DNA of 64,000 bases from Sequoia sempervirens (lineage: Eukaryota > Streptophyta > Pinopsida > Cupressales > Cupressaceae): positions 84,056 through 148,055 of the forward strand of contig VDFB02275666.1 of assembly GCA_007258455.2 (NCBI GenBank), read 5' to 3'. The notes beneath the pieces are model-generated. The model did not search any database. It had not been told where the DNA came from and saw only the letters and a list, made by a program, of their open reading frames with translations. The first letter of the stretch is position 1. Every line of letters starts with the position of its first letter. Below, piece by piece: positions 47,101-59,159 of this stretch. The translations under genes and the position numbers were made by a program.

Positions 47101-47465
47101 AGGGTAGAAGATGGACATTAGAGGGTTTAAGGGTTGAGGGTTTAAGGTTGATGGTAGAGGATTGAGGGTATAGCACTGGGGGATTATGGTCGAGGGTCCA
47201 ATGCATAGCGTAGAGTGTATAGGTGTTGAGGGATTAGGGTTTAATGGTTGAGGGATTAAGGGTCAAGAGGGTTGAGGGATTAGGGTAGTGAGTTTACTAA
47301 GTGGGTTTAAGGTTTGAGGTATTAGGGTTGAGGGTAGAGGGTAGAGGATTGAGGGTAGAGGGTAGAGAAGTTTAAGGGTTTAGGTTTTAAAGGTTGATGG
47401 TTTAGGGTTTAGGGTTGAGTGTTTAATGGTTTATAGGGTAGAGGGTATAGGGGTTAAGGATAGAG
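44161..47465. repeat. Degenerate telomere-like array with higher-order units
   Basis: Dominated by variants of the plant telomere heptamer TTTAGGG (TTGAGGG, TAGAGGG, TTAAGGG, TATAGGG) read on the plus strand. A marker TCCAATGTATAGGGTAGAG recurs at 44612, 44984, 45128, 45342, 45638, 45900, 46284, 46617, 46899 and 47197, mostly 260-385 bp apart. A second marker TTTACTAAGTGGGTTTAA recurs between them. This is an interstitial telomere-like repeat grown by block duplication, not a chromosome end. Confidence 0.88.
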
Positions 47466-48610
47466 GGTAGAGGTTAGAGAGGAGAGCGATAGGAGTTAGT
47501 GAGAGAGAGGGAGTTGAGAGAGGGAGAGGGTATAGGGGTTGAGAGATAAGAGAGAGAGAGAGAGGGTATAATGGTAAAGGGTAAGGGGGGAGAGATAGTA
47601 GTGAGTAGGAGGTAGAGACTTGAGAGAGAGAGAGGGAGGGAGTGGGAGAGAGATAGAGGGTATAAGGGTTAAGGGTAGAGGGTAGAGGGGAGGGAGAAAG
47701 AATTAGGGTTTACGGGTTGGGGGTATAGGGGTTAAGGGTAGAGGGGAGAGGGGAGAGAGATAGGAGTGAGTTAGTGAGAGAAGGATTTGAGAGAGGGAGA
47801 GGGGGTAGGAGGGATAGACTTGAGAGAGATAGAGAGAGAGATATGGAGGGAGTGGGAGAGATATAGAGGGTTTAAGGGTTAAGGGTAGAGGGTAGATGGG
47901 GAGAGAGATAGAATTAGGGTTTAAGGGCTGAGGTTATAGGGGTTAAGAGTAGAGGGTAGAGGGATAGAGATGGAAGGAATGAGTGAGTGAGAGAGGGAGA
48001 GGGTATAGGGGTTGATATACAAGGGAGAGACTTGAGAGAGAGAGAGGGAGGGAGTGGGAGAGATATAGAGTGTAGAGGATAGAGGGTGTAAGGGTTAAGG
48101 GTAGAGGGTAGAGGGAAGAGAGATAAAATTAGTGTTTAAGGGTTGAGGATATAGGGGTTAAGGGTAGAGGGTAGAGAGGAGAGAGATCAAAGGAGTGAAT
48201 GAGTGAGAGATAGGGAGTTGAGAGAGTGAGAGGGTATAGGGGTTGAGAGACGAGGGAGAGACTCAAGAGAGAGGAGGGAGTGGGAGAGAGATAGAGGGTA
48301 GAGGATAGAGAGTATAAGGGTTAAGTGTAGAGGGTAGAGGGGAGAGAGATAGAATTAGGGTTTAAGGGTTGAGGGTATAGGGGATAATGGTAGAGGGTAG
48401 AGGGGAGAGAGATTGAATGAGTGAGTGAGTGAGAAATAGGGAGTTGAGAGAGAGAGAGGGTATAGGGGTTGAGAGATGAGGGAGGGAGTGGGAGATAGAT
48501 ATACGATATAAGGGTTAAGGGTAGAGGGTAGAGGGGAGAGAGATATAATTAGCGTATAAGGGTAGAGGGAAGAGAGATATAATTAGGGTATATAGGGTAT
48601 AGACAAAGAG
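47466..48610. repeat. Mixed GA-rich and telomere-like tandem array
   Basis: Units of about 210 bp join GAGAGATAGAATTAGGGTTTAAGGG to GA-rich sequence. AATTAGGG/AATTAGTG anchors lie at 47701, 47912, 48127, 48353 and 48547, that is 194-226 bp apart. Confidence 0.8.
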
Positions 48611-50386
48611 AGAGAAAATAAATCTATTAGAAACCCAACTTTCTCATAACACAAGTGCATTTTGAAGAAGTAGAGATATGGCCATTTTAGGAAGAAATAA
48701 TGCACTTGTGCTATAACGTGAGCACATTATAACATGAGCGTGTTTTGTGTTGCAATAAAAATGGTAAAAAACTCAATATACCCATGATATCAAGGCCCAC
48801 ATTCTGCATATTCTCCTAGTTCTGCACATGCTCTGACAACAAGTGGATTTTTGATGATGTTGTGAAGTGTGCATGCATGTTTTTCACATTCCACCACCTT
48901 TTTCATGATCTTTCTACCACCTTTGCATGAAATAGCATTTTCATGTTGAAAGACATATAATATCAATTCAAGTTTGAACTCCATTGAAAACTGATATACA
49001 ATTGAAGTTTGGAGGGGTACAAGCTTTTGAAAAAGTCAAATTGTTGAGGAGTTTGAAGAAATAAGAAGCTAAGGATACATAATTGGGTTGAACTCCATTT
49101 GAAACTTTGGTTTTTTAGGTATGTGAAGTCTTTACACATTTTCTTTCATTCTATTATGGCTTTGTTTCATTTTTGTTATTTTGCATATTCCATGTTGATC
49201 ATTGTTTGTTCAATGTCATTATAATCTTAGGTTGTCAATGCACATTTTAAATTACACAATTCTATACACTTTCCAATTACATTTTTAAACCACATCTCTT
49301 TGAGGAATTTTGTTATTTAACAATTGACTTACCTTGTGTATGCTTCCACATTTTGTATACACATATATGGCATACGTTTTAAGGAAGTAAAAAAAAACAT
49401 AATTTCTAAATCCTTTATTATGGAAGTGAATACCACTCTCCAAAGCTTTCATTGAGATATTTTGTCAAAAAAGTATACCAAGCAGTTGATTTCCTTGTCT
49501 ATGCTACCAAATTTTCCATACATGTCTCTAAAAAATTGGAATATACTCCTCCCACATTGATAGATCTTAGAAACTATTTTGGTTTTCATCTCTATTTCTA
49601 AATTTACCTCATCACTAAACCTACCTCATCACTTTTATTTGTGATATATTTTAAATGTTTCCTTGATTATTCTACCTACAAGGGATTCTAACCCTTCTCT
49701 CCATTGTTAGAAGACTCTTTATTGTAGACTAAGTTAGCAACATGGGGAAAGGTGCAACCTATCTTGCAATCATGGCTCAAAATGGAAGCATGGAAAAAGT
49801 ATTTGAATTGTGATGCAACCAAGGGAGGTCCTACAACAAAAATAAACACAAAAAATCAACCAACAACAACAATTCACAAGTTACAATTCTCAAAACTCCA
49901 CTTTTCACCAAATCAACACTCTTCCTTGTACCATTGCCAACTCATTCAATCAGGTATTTCTTCTCGATAAGATTCTTTTAGACCAAGAATTGAACCATTT
50001 CAAGGACACTTCAAGGTACAAAATCACATGCCAACAAACCACTATTGGTTACTTTGTAACAACTTTCTCAAATCAGGCTTTCTACGCCAACTAGGCCTGA
50101 AATTAGGACACTTTAACAAAGAAACTTATCTTGAAACTTGACAAAAACCTCCAAAAACATGTAGAAAGAAATTTATATGTATTAAAACCAAAGAATTCAC
50201 AATTAGTTCTCATAAATTCATCCACCAAGATACCAAAACCAAAAACCCTCTTTTTAAGCCAAATAACCTAGGGCTTATTGGAAAACACACTTCTGAACCT
50301 TATCAAAACATGCCACCACCTCAAACAAGTCTAAAATAGCCTACACAACTTCAATTCAACAAGACAGGGTCTAAACATGCCAATAG
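48611..50386. other. AT-rich intergenic sequence
   Basis: No gene recognised. A small inverted repeat (ACACAAGTGCATT at 48639 and AATGCACTTGTGC near 48697) can form a 13-bp stem. 50030-50330 resembles 50850-51170 and 56010-56480 in phrases such as AAATAACCTAGGG and AAAACATGCCACCACC, suggesting an old dispersed repeat. Confidence 0.4.
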
Positions 50387-50598
50387 CTTGCCAATGTGGT
50401 AGGGTTGAGAAGATAGGGGCAGTGTATGCCTCATAGAAATGGGGTGTCATGGTGATCTTGCCAATGTGGCAGGGTCGAGCAGGTAGGGGTAGCATATGCC
50501 TCATAGAAATGGGGTGTCACAGTGTACATCGCCATGACACCCCATTTCTATGAGGCATACACTACCCCTACGTTCTCAACCCTACCACATTTGCAAGC
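50387..50598. repeat. Inverted repeat with 65-bp arms plus a third unit
   Basis: 50387-50451 is the reverse complement of 50534-50598 with about four mismatches. Between them, 50457-50519 is a further direct copy of the left arm. The three units (head, head, tail) could fold into either of two hairpins. No terminal duplication or ORF is seen. Confidence 0.85.
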
Positions 50599-51487
50599 TA
50601 GTGAGTGAGGTAGCTTGCCAATGCTCCACTAGCTTGCTAATAGGGTAGGGTTGAGAAGGTAGTGGTAGGGTGATAGCATCCTAGGTGGTGAAGACCCAAA
50701 CCAACTCAAAATTATTAGATTGAAACAAAAAACTAGCCCCTTAAACAATGTACACTCAACTTATCCCAAACACACACCTGAAGTCTTGTGGCCCTCCAAT
50801 ATTTCTTTTTCTTAATATCTTTTAGATAAGGCCATACAAAGACCTAACAAAAATCATCTGAGACACACTTCAAATCCTAACACAACATACCAAAATGTTT
50901 CAAGAGATTTCTTTGCAACAATATTGAAAACCAATAAGTTGCCCTACCTTCTAGGTCACCAAATAACCCTCTTTTACAAAGGAGGTACCTCCAAAACACT
51001 TTTTTTTCACCAAATCCCAACTACTAGTCACTAATTGTGTTACAAAACAAGAAATTCATCCATTATTTCTCAAAAGCTTGACCTCTAAAATGTCATACCA
51101 CCAAACCCTCAACTTTCATGCAAATAACCTAGGGTTTATTGAAAGTCTTGACAACTAGGCATGCCAGACCTCACCAATACCAACAAAAATTCAAAAATTC
51201 CTTGCAAAAATTCAAACAACCATTACATGGAAGGTTCCTTCAACATTTCATCAAAACCCTTCTTTAACGCCCCATTTACAAAAGGAAAACAATGTAATTT
51301 TTCCTATCTTGTAATCATGGCATACCCCTGCACCACCTTTGTCTATGCTAGAAATAATCTTGTATAGGATGACTGTAAGTATCTTTTATGAAGCCTTGAA
51401 TGACATATATATAATTTATTTGAATGGAAAAATACTTTAGGAACTAATATTCATCTCATTACCATGCTATAGGTAAAATTATTCGCC
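50599..51487. other. AT-rich sequence upstream of the transposase-like gene
   Basis: No coding pattern. A partial further copy of the inverted-repeat unit (TAGGGTAGGGTTGAGAAGGTAG) lies at 50641-50662. Confidence 0.4.
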
Positions 51488-54400
51488 ATGCCAAAGAAAT
51501 GAAGAAGGAATAAACTAACAGATGAAGAGTATGAAACCTTAAAAGCAAAGGAGAGAGAATGGGTGGCGGCATATCGTGAAAAGAGGAAATTGGGTACTAT
51601 TGATGAAAAAAAGCCAACTGAAGAGGAACCTCAACCATAAAAAAGAGAATAGGATTTGGCAGCACAAAGGGCACGAATGTGAAAGAATAGTGGTAAGATA
51701 GATTCAAATATCGTAGTTGGAGAAACACCCTCTACAGAAAGTGAATACAAAGGGACGTGCCATCAATCACAAGCGAATATGGAGGGACACCAGCTACCAC
51801 AAGTGAATATGGAGGGACACCATCTATCGCAAGTGAATATGGTTGGACACCATCCAATGCATCTCAAGTTGATAGTACATCATCACTCAGATTTGACGAA
51901 GAAGGTATGCCATCATCCCCATGAGAACCTCAAGGTATGTCTTCTACTCCACCCTCGATCAAAGGTATGCAATCTATCCCACCTTAATTAAATATTGATT
52001 AAATTCCTAATGTTGAAATGTATGTACCTAGGAGAACACCACCTAGAATTTTGTGTAGAAAGCCAAAGTATTTGATTAATATTGATGAGGATATTTTGTA
52101 GCACATTGAAGGTAATATTCTAACACACAATTGTAGAAGATATGCTAATAAGATTTGAAAATTCTACTTTGAAAGAATAAATGAGACCACAAGAAGTCAA
52201 CTATTTGCTGAAATGATGCGGGGTTTAAAGTGTAGAGACATCATGAAGACTCTTGGGTTGAGAACATTGAAAGCATCGAGTGAAAACACTATGTGAAGAA
52301 TCTATTGGATGCATATGAGAGTTTGGGTAAGACCTTATGCTCAAAGGATAGTAATGTCACACGACGTGTCATTACATCGACTTTGGTAATCATTCAAACA
52401 AAGAGATCTCTTCTCATTAGAAAGATGAGTCAACGAACAAATGAGAATTAATAGAAAAACTTTATCAAAATATGTTAAAAGGTGACAAAGAATCGAGGGC
52501 ACCGATTCAAATGAATTATGGGCATTCTTGGGGAGACTGCCACAAAAATATTAAAAAGTTTTTGAAGCATTGAGAACACTAATTGAAGAGTATTCGAAGA
52601 ATAACACAGGGCCATCTTCAAATCAAAGGGATGTGGTAAGAAGGAGAATCAGTAGTCAGAACCGTGAGCCACATCCAAAGCATTTTTTGGATAAGAATCA
52701 AACCCAATTTTTTCATAAATTTCAAATGGATTATCTTGAAATTAGTATTTTTCAAAGATTTTTTGAAATGATTAAACCTTTTATGTCAAGATAAATCACA
52801 CACACTACTTGTTGTTGTAGACTACATATTGAATTCTCTAACCATTATGATGCTTATCGTTCTATATGTTGTGATTTGCATACTAATGATGTTTTGTAGG
52901 ATTGTGGCATAGAAGCCCCACCAAAATCTTCAAGAGAGTTCTTATAAAAAAATTTATGTGAAATAGAAGATGGAAAAATATTCTATAGGATAGCATTCTT
53001 GGATGGTTCATGTGAGAGTTGTAGTGGCTTGCAGTGTATGCCAATATGTCAACATATAGAAAACACAGATGAGGTGGGATAGAAATTAGTAGAGTTTGGG
53101 AAGTATAAAAAGATGGCATACACTACAAAAGATGGGTCTCAAGAAAAAAGGTGTGATTTGGTTATTCAAAAGATTCTAGTGTATTAGTTTATGTCCATGT
53201 TTTGAAACAATATAGTGTATGAGTATGCAAGGCATACCCATAGAGCCTGATGACTGGAGACACAATTCAAACTATGCAAGGATACCTGTCTAGTTGGTAG
53301 CATAGTATCAGTGGTTGACTTTACAGAGAACTACACTCTACAACCACTACATGAGGTGCCATCACAATATTACAACTCCACACAAGTTTCAATATTATTG
53401 CAAATAGCATTCATTCATGCAGTTGATAGTACAAAGGACCAAAGGAAGGTATTGAGGGAGTATCACTTTTATATTAGTGATGATCACACACATTCTCTAG
53501 AGTTCATGCAATGTTGCTTCCAGATGTTCTATAGTGATTTGGCTCAGAGGGGCATACCATACGGTCGACATATAATATGGACGGATAACTATGCAGCACA
53601 GTTCAAGAACTCACACATGTTCTACTGGTTGAGTTGGATGCATGTCATTATAGGTGTACAACATATGTGGAACTTTTGTGAGGCCAAGAATGGAAAAGGG
53701 GAGCATGATGGTGCAGGAGCATGTGTGAAAAGAGCATTAGCACGAGAAAAGTTAAAGTATAAAGACAGTGCAAAGTTGACATATGCAGGATCAATTGTCA
53801 AGTGGTGTAATGCCTCAATGGGTCCATGTAATGAAGGTACATATTCAATTCATAGATATTTTTGGTTGATAGATGATACTAACATTGCACCATATGAGGA
53901 TTGTTGTACACCAATAGGATCAAGTGAACTACACTCTTTCCTTAGCTCAAATGCAGGTTCATGGAGTATCGATACACAAAAGATGGCATGCTTTTATTCT
54001 TCATGTACAATGCAAGCCTGAAATGATTATGAGTCAGGGGAGTGGGTTGACAAATGGTTGACAAGTTATCTTAGCCCACTTCACACATATCACCCTCCGA
54101 TGACATTAGAACTAACACAGATGGAATCATTGGTCGACTTTGACCATGTATCAGATCTAGTTCAACCAGGTAATATATCAACTTGCTTAGTTTTTGAAAT
54201 TCCAAATTGTTATATTACTTTGTAGTGTATTCATAATGTTGAATAATTTCAAGAGATTTGTTGCACATATCAATGCAGGGAAAGTTTATGCAGTTATTGT
54301 AGATGAAGACAACAAAGAGGGAAAAACTATTACTTGTGTCATTGTGTTGAGGCCAAAAATAAATTGGAGGCCCCGATTATAGATGGAGAAAACATCGAAT

Positions 54401-54663
54401 ACCCTACAGGCTCATTTGTTGTTACTGGAACGTGGCTTAGAAGGTACCCACATAAGAGTGTTAAACATTGGTTGTTTCAGGACTTTGACACGCATCGTAA
54501 GACTCTTCATTACTCGAACCTTGTTGTGGAATCTAATGTTCATTTGACCAAATATGGGGGTAGACCTTTGAACAAGGTCTTGTGGAAGGTCTATGAGTCT
54601 AACCATGAGATAATACTTGACACAATAAAGAGTAGAGCAGACCCAGATGGTTCGTTGGATTAG
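51488..54663 (+). pseudogene. Transposase-like protein gene, degenerate
   Basis: A long plus-strand frame with many stops starts near MPKK (51488) and has a charged N-terminal region (LTDEEYETLKAKEREWVAAY), then a 10-residue repeat region (51740-51870). A middle part contains a Cys/His cluster (about 52790-53050, TTCCC, CESCSGLQC) and a core open for 236 codons (53311-54021). The core has VVDFTENYT, YYNSTQV, WTDNYAAQFKN and NGKGEHDGAGACVKRALARE. These match a eukaryotic family with DFAENY, SDG...QFKN and HGKGxxDGxGA motifs that looks like an RNase-H-fold transposase; here SDG reads TDN and HGKG reads NGKG. An intron is likely at 54170-54278 (GTAATA...GCAG). The C-terminus (54334-54663) is shifted into another frame. 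I cannot name the superfamily. Confidence 0.6.
51740..51870 (+). repeat. 30-bp minisatellite in the coding frame
   Basis: GTGAATATGGAGGGACACCA units begin at 51741, 51773, 51803 and 51833. The period is a multiple of three, so each adds ten residues. Confidence 0.75.
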
Positions 54664-54800
54664 TTTGTAAGTATGCACATTGGTTCTTATTAATTTATAC
54701 TTGTATGCACATTAATTTGTTTGATGTAAATGCTATCATCTTCTTTTACTTTTCCTATTTGTAAGTAACCTACTAAAAATTGGTTGGTGTCCCCTTGCAG
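54664..54800. other. Spacer and intron-like sequence
   Basis: Contains an intron 3' end (CCCCTTGCAG) leading into the first CDKB terminal exon. Confidence 0.4.
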
Positions 54801-54893
54801 AAAATCCATATTTATGAGCCATCCAAGATAATCTCAGCCAGAAAAGCAATGCAACATCCTTATTTTGATGATCTTGACAAATCTCAATCATGA
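54801..54893 (+). pseudogene. CDKB terminal exon, copy 1
   Basis: After CCCTTGCAG the sequence encodes [20 protein letters not shown], then DLDKSQS and TGA. This is the C-terminus of a plant B-type cyclin-dependent kinase, whose members end in HPYFDSLDKSQF. Last residue is Ser instead of Phe, and Arg of SKRIS reads Ile. No upstream kinase exons are attached. Confidence 0.75.
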
Positions 54894-55049
54894 TTTTAAG
54901 CCATTACAAAAGTGTGTGCAAAGCTTGGTGAGGGAATTTCAAGTTATACATTTGAAGTAAACCTTATCATGAGCAACTATGATGTAGACATTATAAGAGC
55001 ATCTCAAATTTCAACTTAGTCTATTCATGAGAGGTGTTGTGTGCAATAG
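54894..55049. other. 3'-flank of copy 1
   Basis: Similar to the flank after copy 2 (GAGGGAATTTCAAGTTA... / GAGGGAATCTCAAGTTA...), so the duplication includes the 3' region. Confidence 0.5.
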
Positions 55050-55118
55050 GTATCTTGGAACTCCCAGTGAAGATGTATCACTAGGAGTGACAAAGTTGAG
55101 AGACTGGAATGCCTATCT
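55050..55118 (+). pseudogene. CDKB internal exon fragment
   Basis: Between a CAATAG acceptor and a GTAAGT donor it encodes YLGTPSEDVSLGVTKLRDWN, then AY. It matches the CDKB segment (LLGTPxExxWPGVxxLxDWHxY) that lies in the kinase C-lobe. The exon expected next (QWEPQ...GVDLL) is missing. Confidence 0.7.
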
Positions 55119-55234
55119 GTAAGTGCCTTCCATCTATTTTCATTTCATTTCCATTTTGGATTCTCTTTCTTTTTCTCTTTTACTTTGCATATTTGTAAGT
55201 AAACTACTAAAAATTGATTGGTCTCTCATTGTAG

Positions 55235-55327
55235 AAAATGTTGATTTATGAGCCATCAAAGAGAATCTTAGCAAAAAAAGCAATGCAACATCCTTATTTT
55301 GATGATCTTGACAAATCGCAATTCTGA
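55235..55327 (+). pseudogene. CDKB terminal exon, copy 2
   Basis: After CATTGTAG it encodes [20 protein letters not shown], then FDDLDKSQF and TGA. This keeps the family's exact end and the Arg that copy 1 lost. It has the same length (93 bp), the same preceding intron sequence (GTAAGTAAACTACTAAAAATTG) and the same 3' flank as copy 1. Confidence 0.78.
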
Positions 55328-58300
55328 TTTGAAGCCATTATAAAAGAGTGTGTGAAGCTTAGCGAGGGAATCTCAAGTTACTCAATTGAAGTTAACCTCA
55401 TAATGAGCACCTATGACGTAGACACTTAAAGAGAATCTTGAATGTATGAGTGACATTGTAAAATATTTGTGAAAATGAAGTACCTAAAGCATTGCAATGA
55501 AATTTACTTGTAATGAGATTTACTCAAATATTGTAATTTTGGAGTTCATGTTTGGTGCAAGAGCACCTTGTTCTCTAAATTCCTTCAATAGGAAAATTTG
55601 TAAAATTTGAATTTTGAAATGTAAACAATGTGAAAAAGGTCATGTGAAGGTAATATGCAATGTATTCAAAGTCTCAAAGAGGTCATTAGGTGATTAGAGA
55701 AGTGATATTGCACAAAAGATGTCATTTGGTGTAAAAATGCAAAACTTGCATTAGTTGCATAATTTCAAAATTAGTAAATAAAGGATGATGTTTTCTATAT
55801 TTGCAGCACTTTTTCCTTTTCCTTTATCATAACTAGTTTGTAATCCTCAAAACAAGGTTTTTAGAGTCCATTAAGTGATAAGATTGCCATTCCATTGATG
55901 TAGAGTTAAGTAAGTCAGTGGAATGGATTGCAATTAGGTGTTTTTCAATTTGAATATGTAAGAAAGGGGTGTCAATCTTCACAAAACCTCAAATGAATGA
56001 GTTTCAAACAAAGTTTCAACCAAAAACTCTCTATCTCTTCAATTTTAACCCTTCACTCTACCTTGTCTAGTAGGTTAGCATACCCTAGTTTTAGACATTT
56101 TCTCATAAACTTCTTAAATGACTTCAGAAACAAATGACTAATCTAGATAACCATTATTGAGTTACAACACATCCTTCAAAATCAATAGTGACTTTCTTGG
56201 AACATGTGCATCAAAAATGACCTTTTTCACTATCCTCATTAGGCTAACTAGGCCTAATTTACAAAGGAACATACCTTTAAACATTCAAAAACCCCATAAA
56301 CTTGTTGGGGCAGCAATTCTCATGTATCCAAACCCTCAAATCTACAATTTTTCTTAGGGGAAACTCACTCCACCATGCCAAACCAAAAAACCATTATTTT
56401 ATGCTAGTATGAGGAGGGTTTATTGAAAGGAATGATTCCACACCTTACCAAAACATGCCACCACCCCAGACCTTCTTAAAATCACCTACAAAAACTCAAA
56501 AGAAAATAATCCAACCTCTACATTGGTGCAGGAGCACCATCACCTTGGTATGAAAGCACCATCACCTTGGAATGAATGGGGAAGGAGTCTTGAGGGTTCA
56601 ACAAATGATTTGAAGGACTTTCAATCACTAGGTATGTGCAGGATTATGATGGGCCAAAAAGTGTCAATATTATGGGTATTTGTAGGGTATGTGGCTGGTG
56701 ACTTTTTTTTTACCCAAAATTAATGAAATGAAAAGGGTTTTTAGAGGAGATTCTCAGCTTTCCACCATTATAAATTATGCTTTAATTTGAATTTAATAAA
56801 TAATTGTTATTCATTTTCTATTAGAATTATGACTAAAGTCCTAATCGATAGGATGATTGAAAAACATCTATAAATTTCAAATAGTATCATATTTTTTGAA
56901 TCTGAAACATGAGTCACATTCTATGCTTCACATACTATAGAATTAAAAAAAGAAAAATTAAATTTCATGAAGTTTTGACCAAGTTAAGGTGGTCAGACAT
57001 ACAAGTTTTTATATTTTTTAAAAGTTGTAATAAAAAAATCATAATTAATTATTTATTTGGAAAAAAATTACAAAAAAATATGCATCACATCCAGACATGA
57101 GTCCTCTACTTATATATAACATATTATAAAAAAATATTATCATTTTATTATGGTTAGGGTGGTCAGAAGACACCTACTTCTTATTTTTTCCCTAAAATTT
57201 AAGTACTACTGCATTGAAATTTAAAATTTTCACCAAATAGATTTTATTTATTTTTAATTAAACTTGGTAGTTTAGAAACTACATTCAATTTTCTACAGAT
57301 TCTATTCTTACATATTTATGAAATAATATAAATAACTTATTGAAATTTTTATGTCAAGTTGCCTAACACTGATTTTTTTTGAATTTTTTGCCACTTAACG
57401 GCTTATTTTTTCCACGATGATCCTGCACATACCCCACTATGCAACAAGGAAGTTGCAAAATATGCCAAAATAGGGTGTAATGCAATAAATTTTTGATTAA
57501 TTTCAAGAGGTGATAGTCAGGTATAGGGGGTAGAATAGTTATATTTTCATGTTTTCCTTATGAATAAGGTCTCAATGACCATTTAATATGTATTTGAAGG
57601 TTTTTGATTCATAGTAGGTCAGTTAAGGGGAATTTACAAATCATGGGGTAAATGGTTGATTAAAGGCCAAGCATTTGGAAAATTGTCATTTTAGAGTTGA
57701 ATAAAGAGGTGGTTAAGGTATTTGGTTGGTTCTTAGAAGTGGTTGAAGGTATTCCAATAACATTGATGTAATGCCTTGAGTTTGGGGTTGTTGTTCAGTT
57801 CTAAGAAGAAGAATTCCCTTTTGAAAACACAATTCACTATCTTTTTACTATTTTTTTTTTGAACTTTTTGTTCTTGACATAGGTCGTACATGACTGACAT
57901 GAGTTGAGGTTGAGGGTACATATATATACATGTGTTTACTTTCTTTCACACCAGGTTTGGAGGTCTGAGTCCATCATTTGTGTGTGGAGGCAACAAATTC
58001 CAGAAATTGCTCTATTTTCCTGAATATAGGGTTTGAGAGCCTCCTAAAAATGAAATCTGCCATCCACCTACTATAACTCCTCTATGACTCAGTGGATGGT
58101 CTTTATTTTTTGTTTTTGATGTGCTCATTTGGACAGGAATGATGGGGTTGGACCCTTGAAATGTGTTGTAAGTTTGAGGGGAGGTGTTTGTGTGTTTTAT
58201 GTGGAATTTGGGTTAGCAAACCTATGTCTGATGAATGTAATGTTTCTTGGTGATTCTTAATGAACTATAAAGATTTAGGGGACTAAATTAAACATGTATG

Positions 58301-59159
58301 AGCAGTTGGTGTGAATTGGAGAGGTTGGGAGTATGCATTTTCAATAAGGGTGTCTCAAAACCCTAGATTCCTAGGCTACAAGGAGGGTTTGTGAGTTAGG
58401 GAATAAAATAAACTCTTGGGGTTCTAAAACTAGGAAAATACTTTGTTTGGAAGCATAAATGAATACTATCTCAGGTTTTATTATTTTGGGAACGAGATTT
58501 TAGAGGTGTCCCTTTGGAAAATAGGGCTAATTGGGGCCTCAAAACAGTGAAAAAAGCCATTTTGAAGGAAAGGTTCTGAAGGAGTCTAATGCAATATTTT
58601 GATATTTTATAAGTCTCAAAAATGGGTATCTGGATCACCCTTTATTTCGTTAGGTTCTATGGAAAATTTATGAGTTAAGGTCTGAAAGTTGGGTTCCCTG
58701 TACTACTAGAGTTAGGGGGTGAAATTGTGGAATTTGTGTTTCCAATGATTGTTGAACTTGGAGGACTATTTTCATTGTTTTAAATGATCATTATAATCTT
58801 GGTGAATTCCTTTTGAAGCCAAGTTGCTAATTGGAAAGAGTTGAGTCTTTTTCCTCTACATCATACATGCAATATTTTATCAAACCTTAGGTTGAAACCT
58901 CATTTTTCATGCCCTTTTCCATCAAAATCTATAGGGGCAACAACAAAAACCCCATAAACTTATTCCCTTTCACCAAATAAGAACCTTAACATCAAAATGG
59001 GTTTCTAAATAAGTATTAGTCTATGGAAACACAGAGAGATTGGAAAAGAGAACACAATCACCTTGTGTACAAAACTGTACAGTTTAAGGAAACATCAGAT
59101 TTCTAGTAAAAATACAAAAAAATGAAAGGAAACAAAGAATTTTATTGATCTTCTTCTAA
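55328..59159. other. AT-rich intergenic sequence
   Basis: No gene, RNA or tandem repeat recognised. The frames at 56157-56357, 56523-56723, 56909-57100 and 57733-57921 have no family signature. 56010-56480 resembles parts of 50030-51170. Confidence 0.4.

Noticed and set aside
50030..58900. Possible long terminal inverted repeats of a large DNA transposon around the transposase-like gene
   Set aside because: Related phrases at 50030-51170 and 56010-56480 are in direct orientation and only loosely similar; no inverted pair stood up to comparison.
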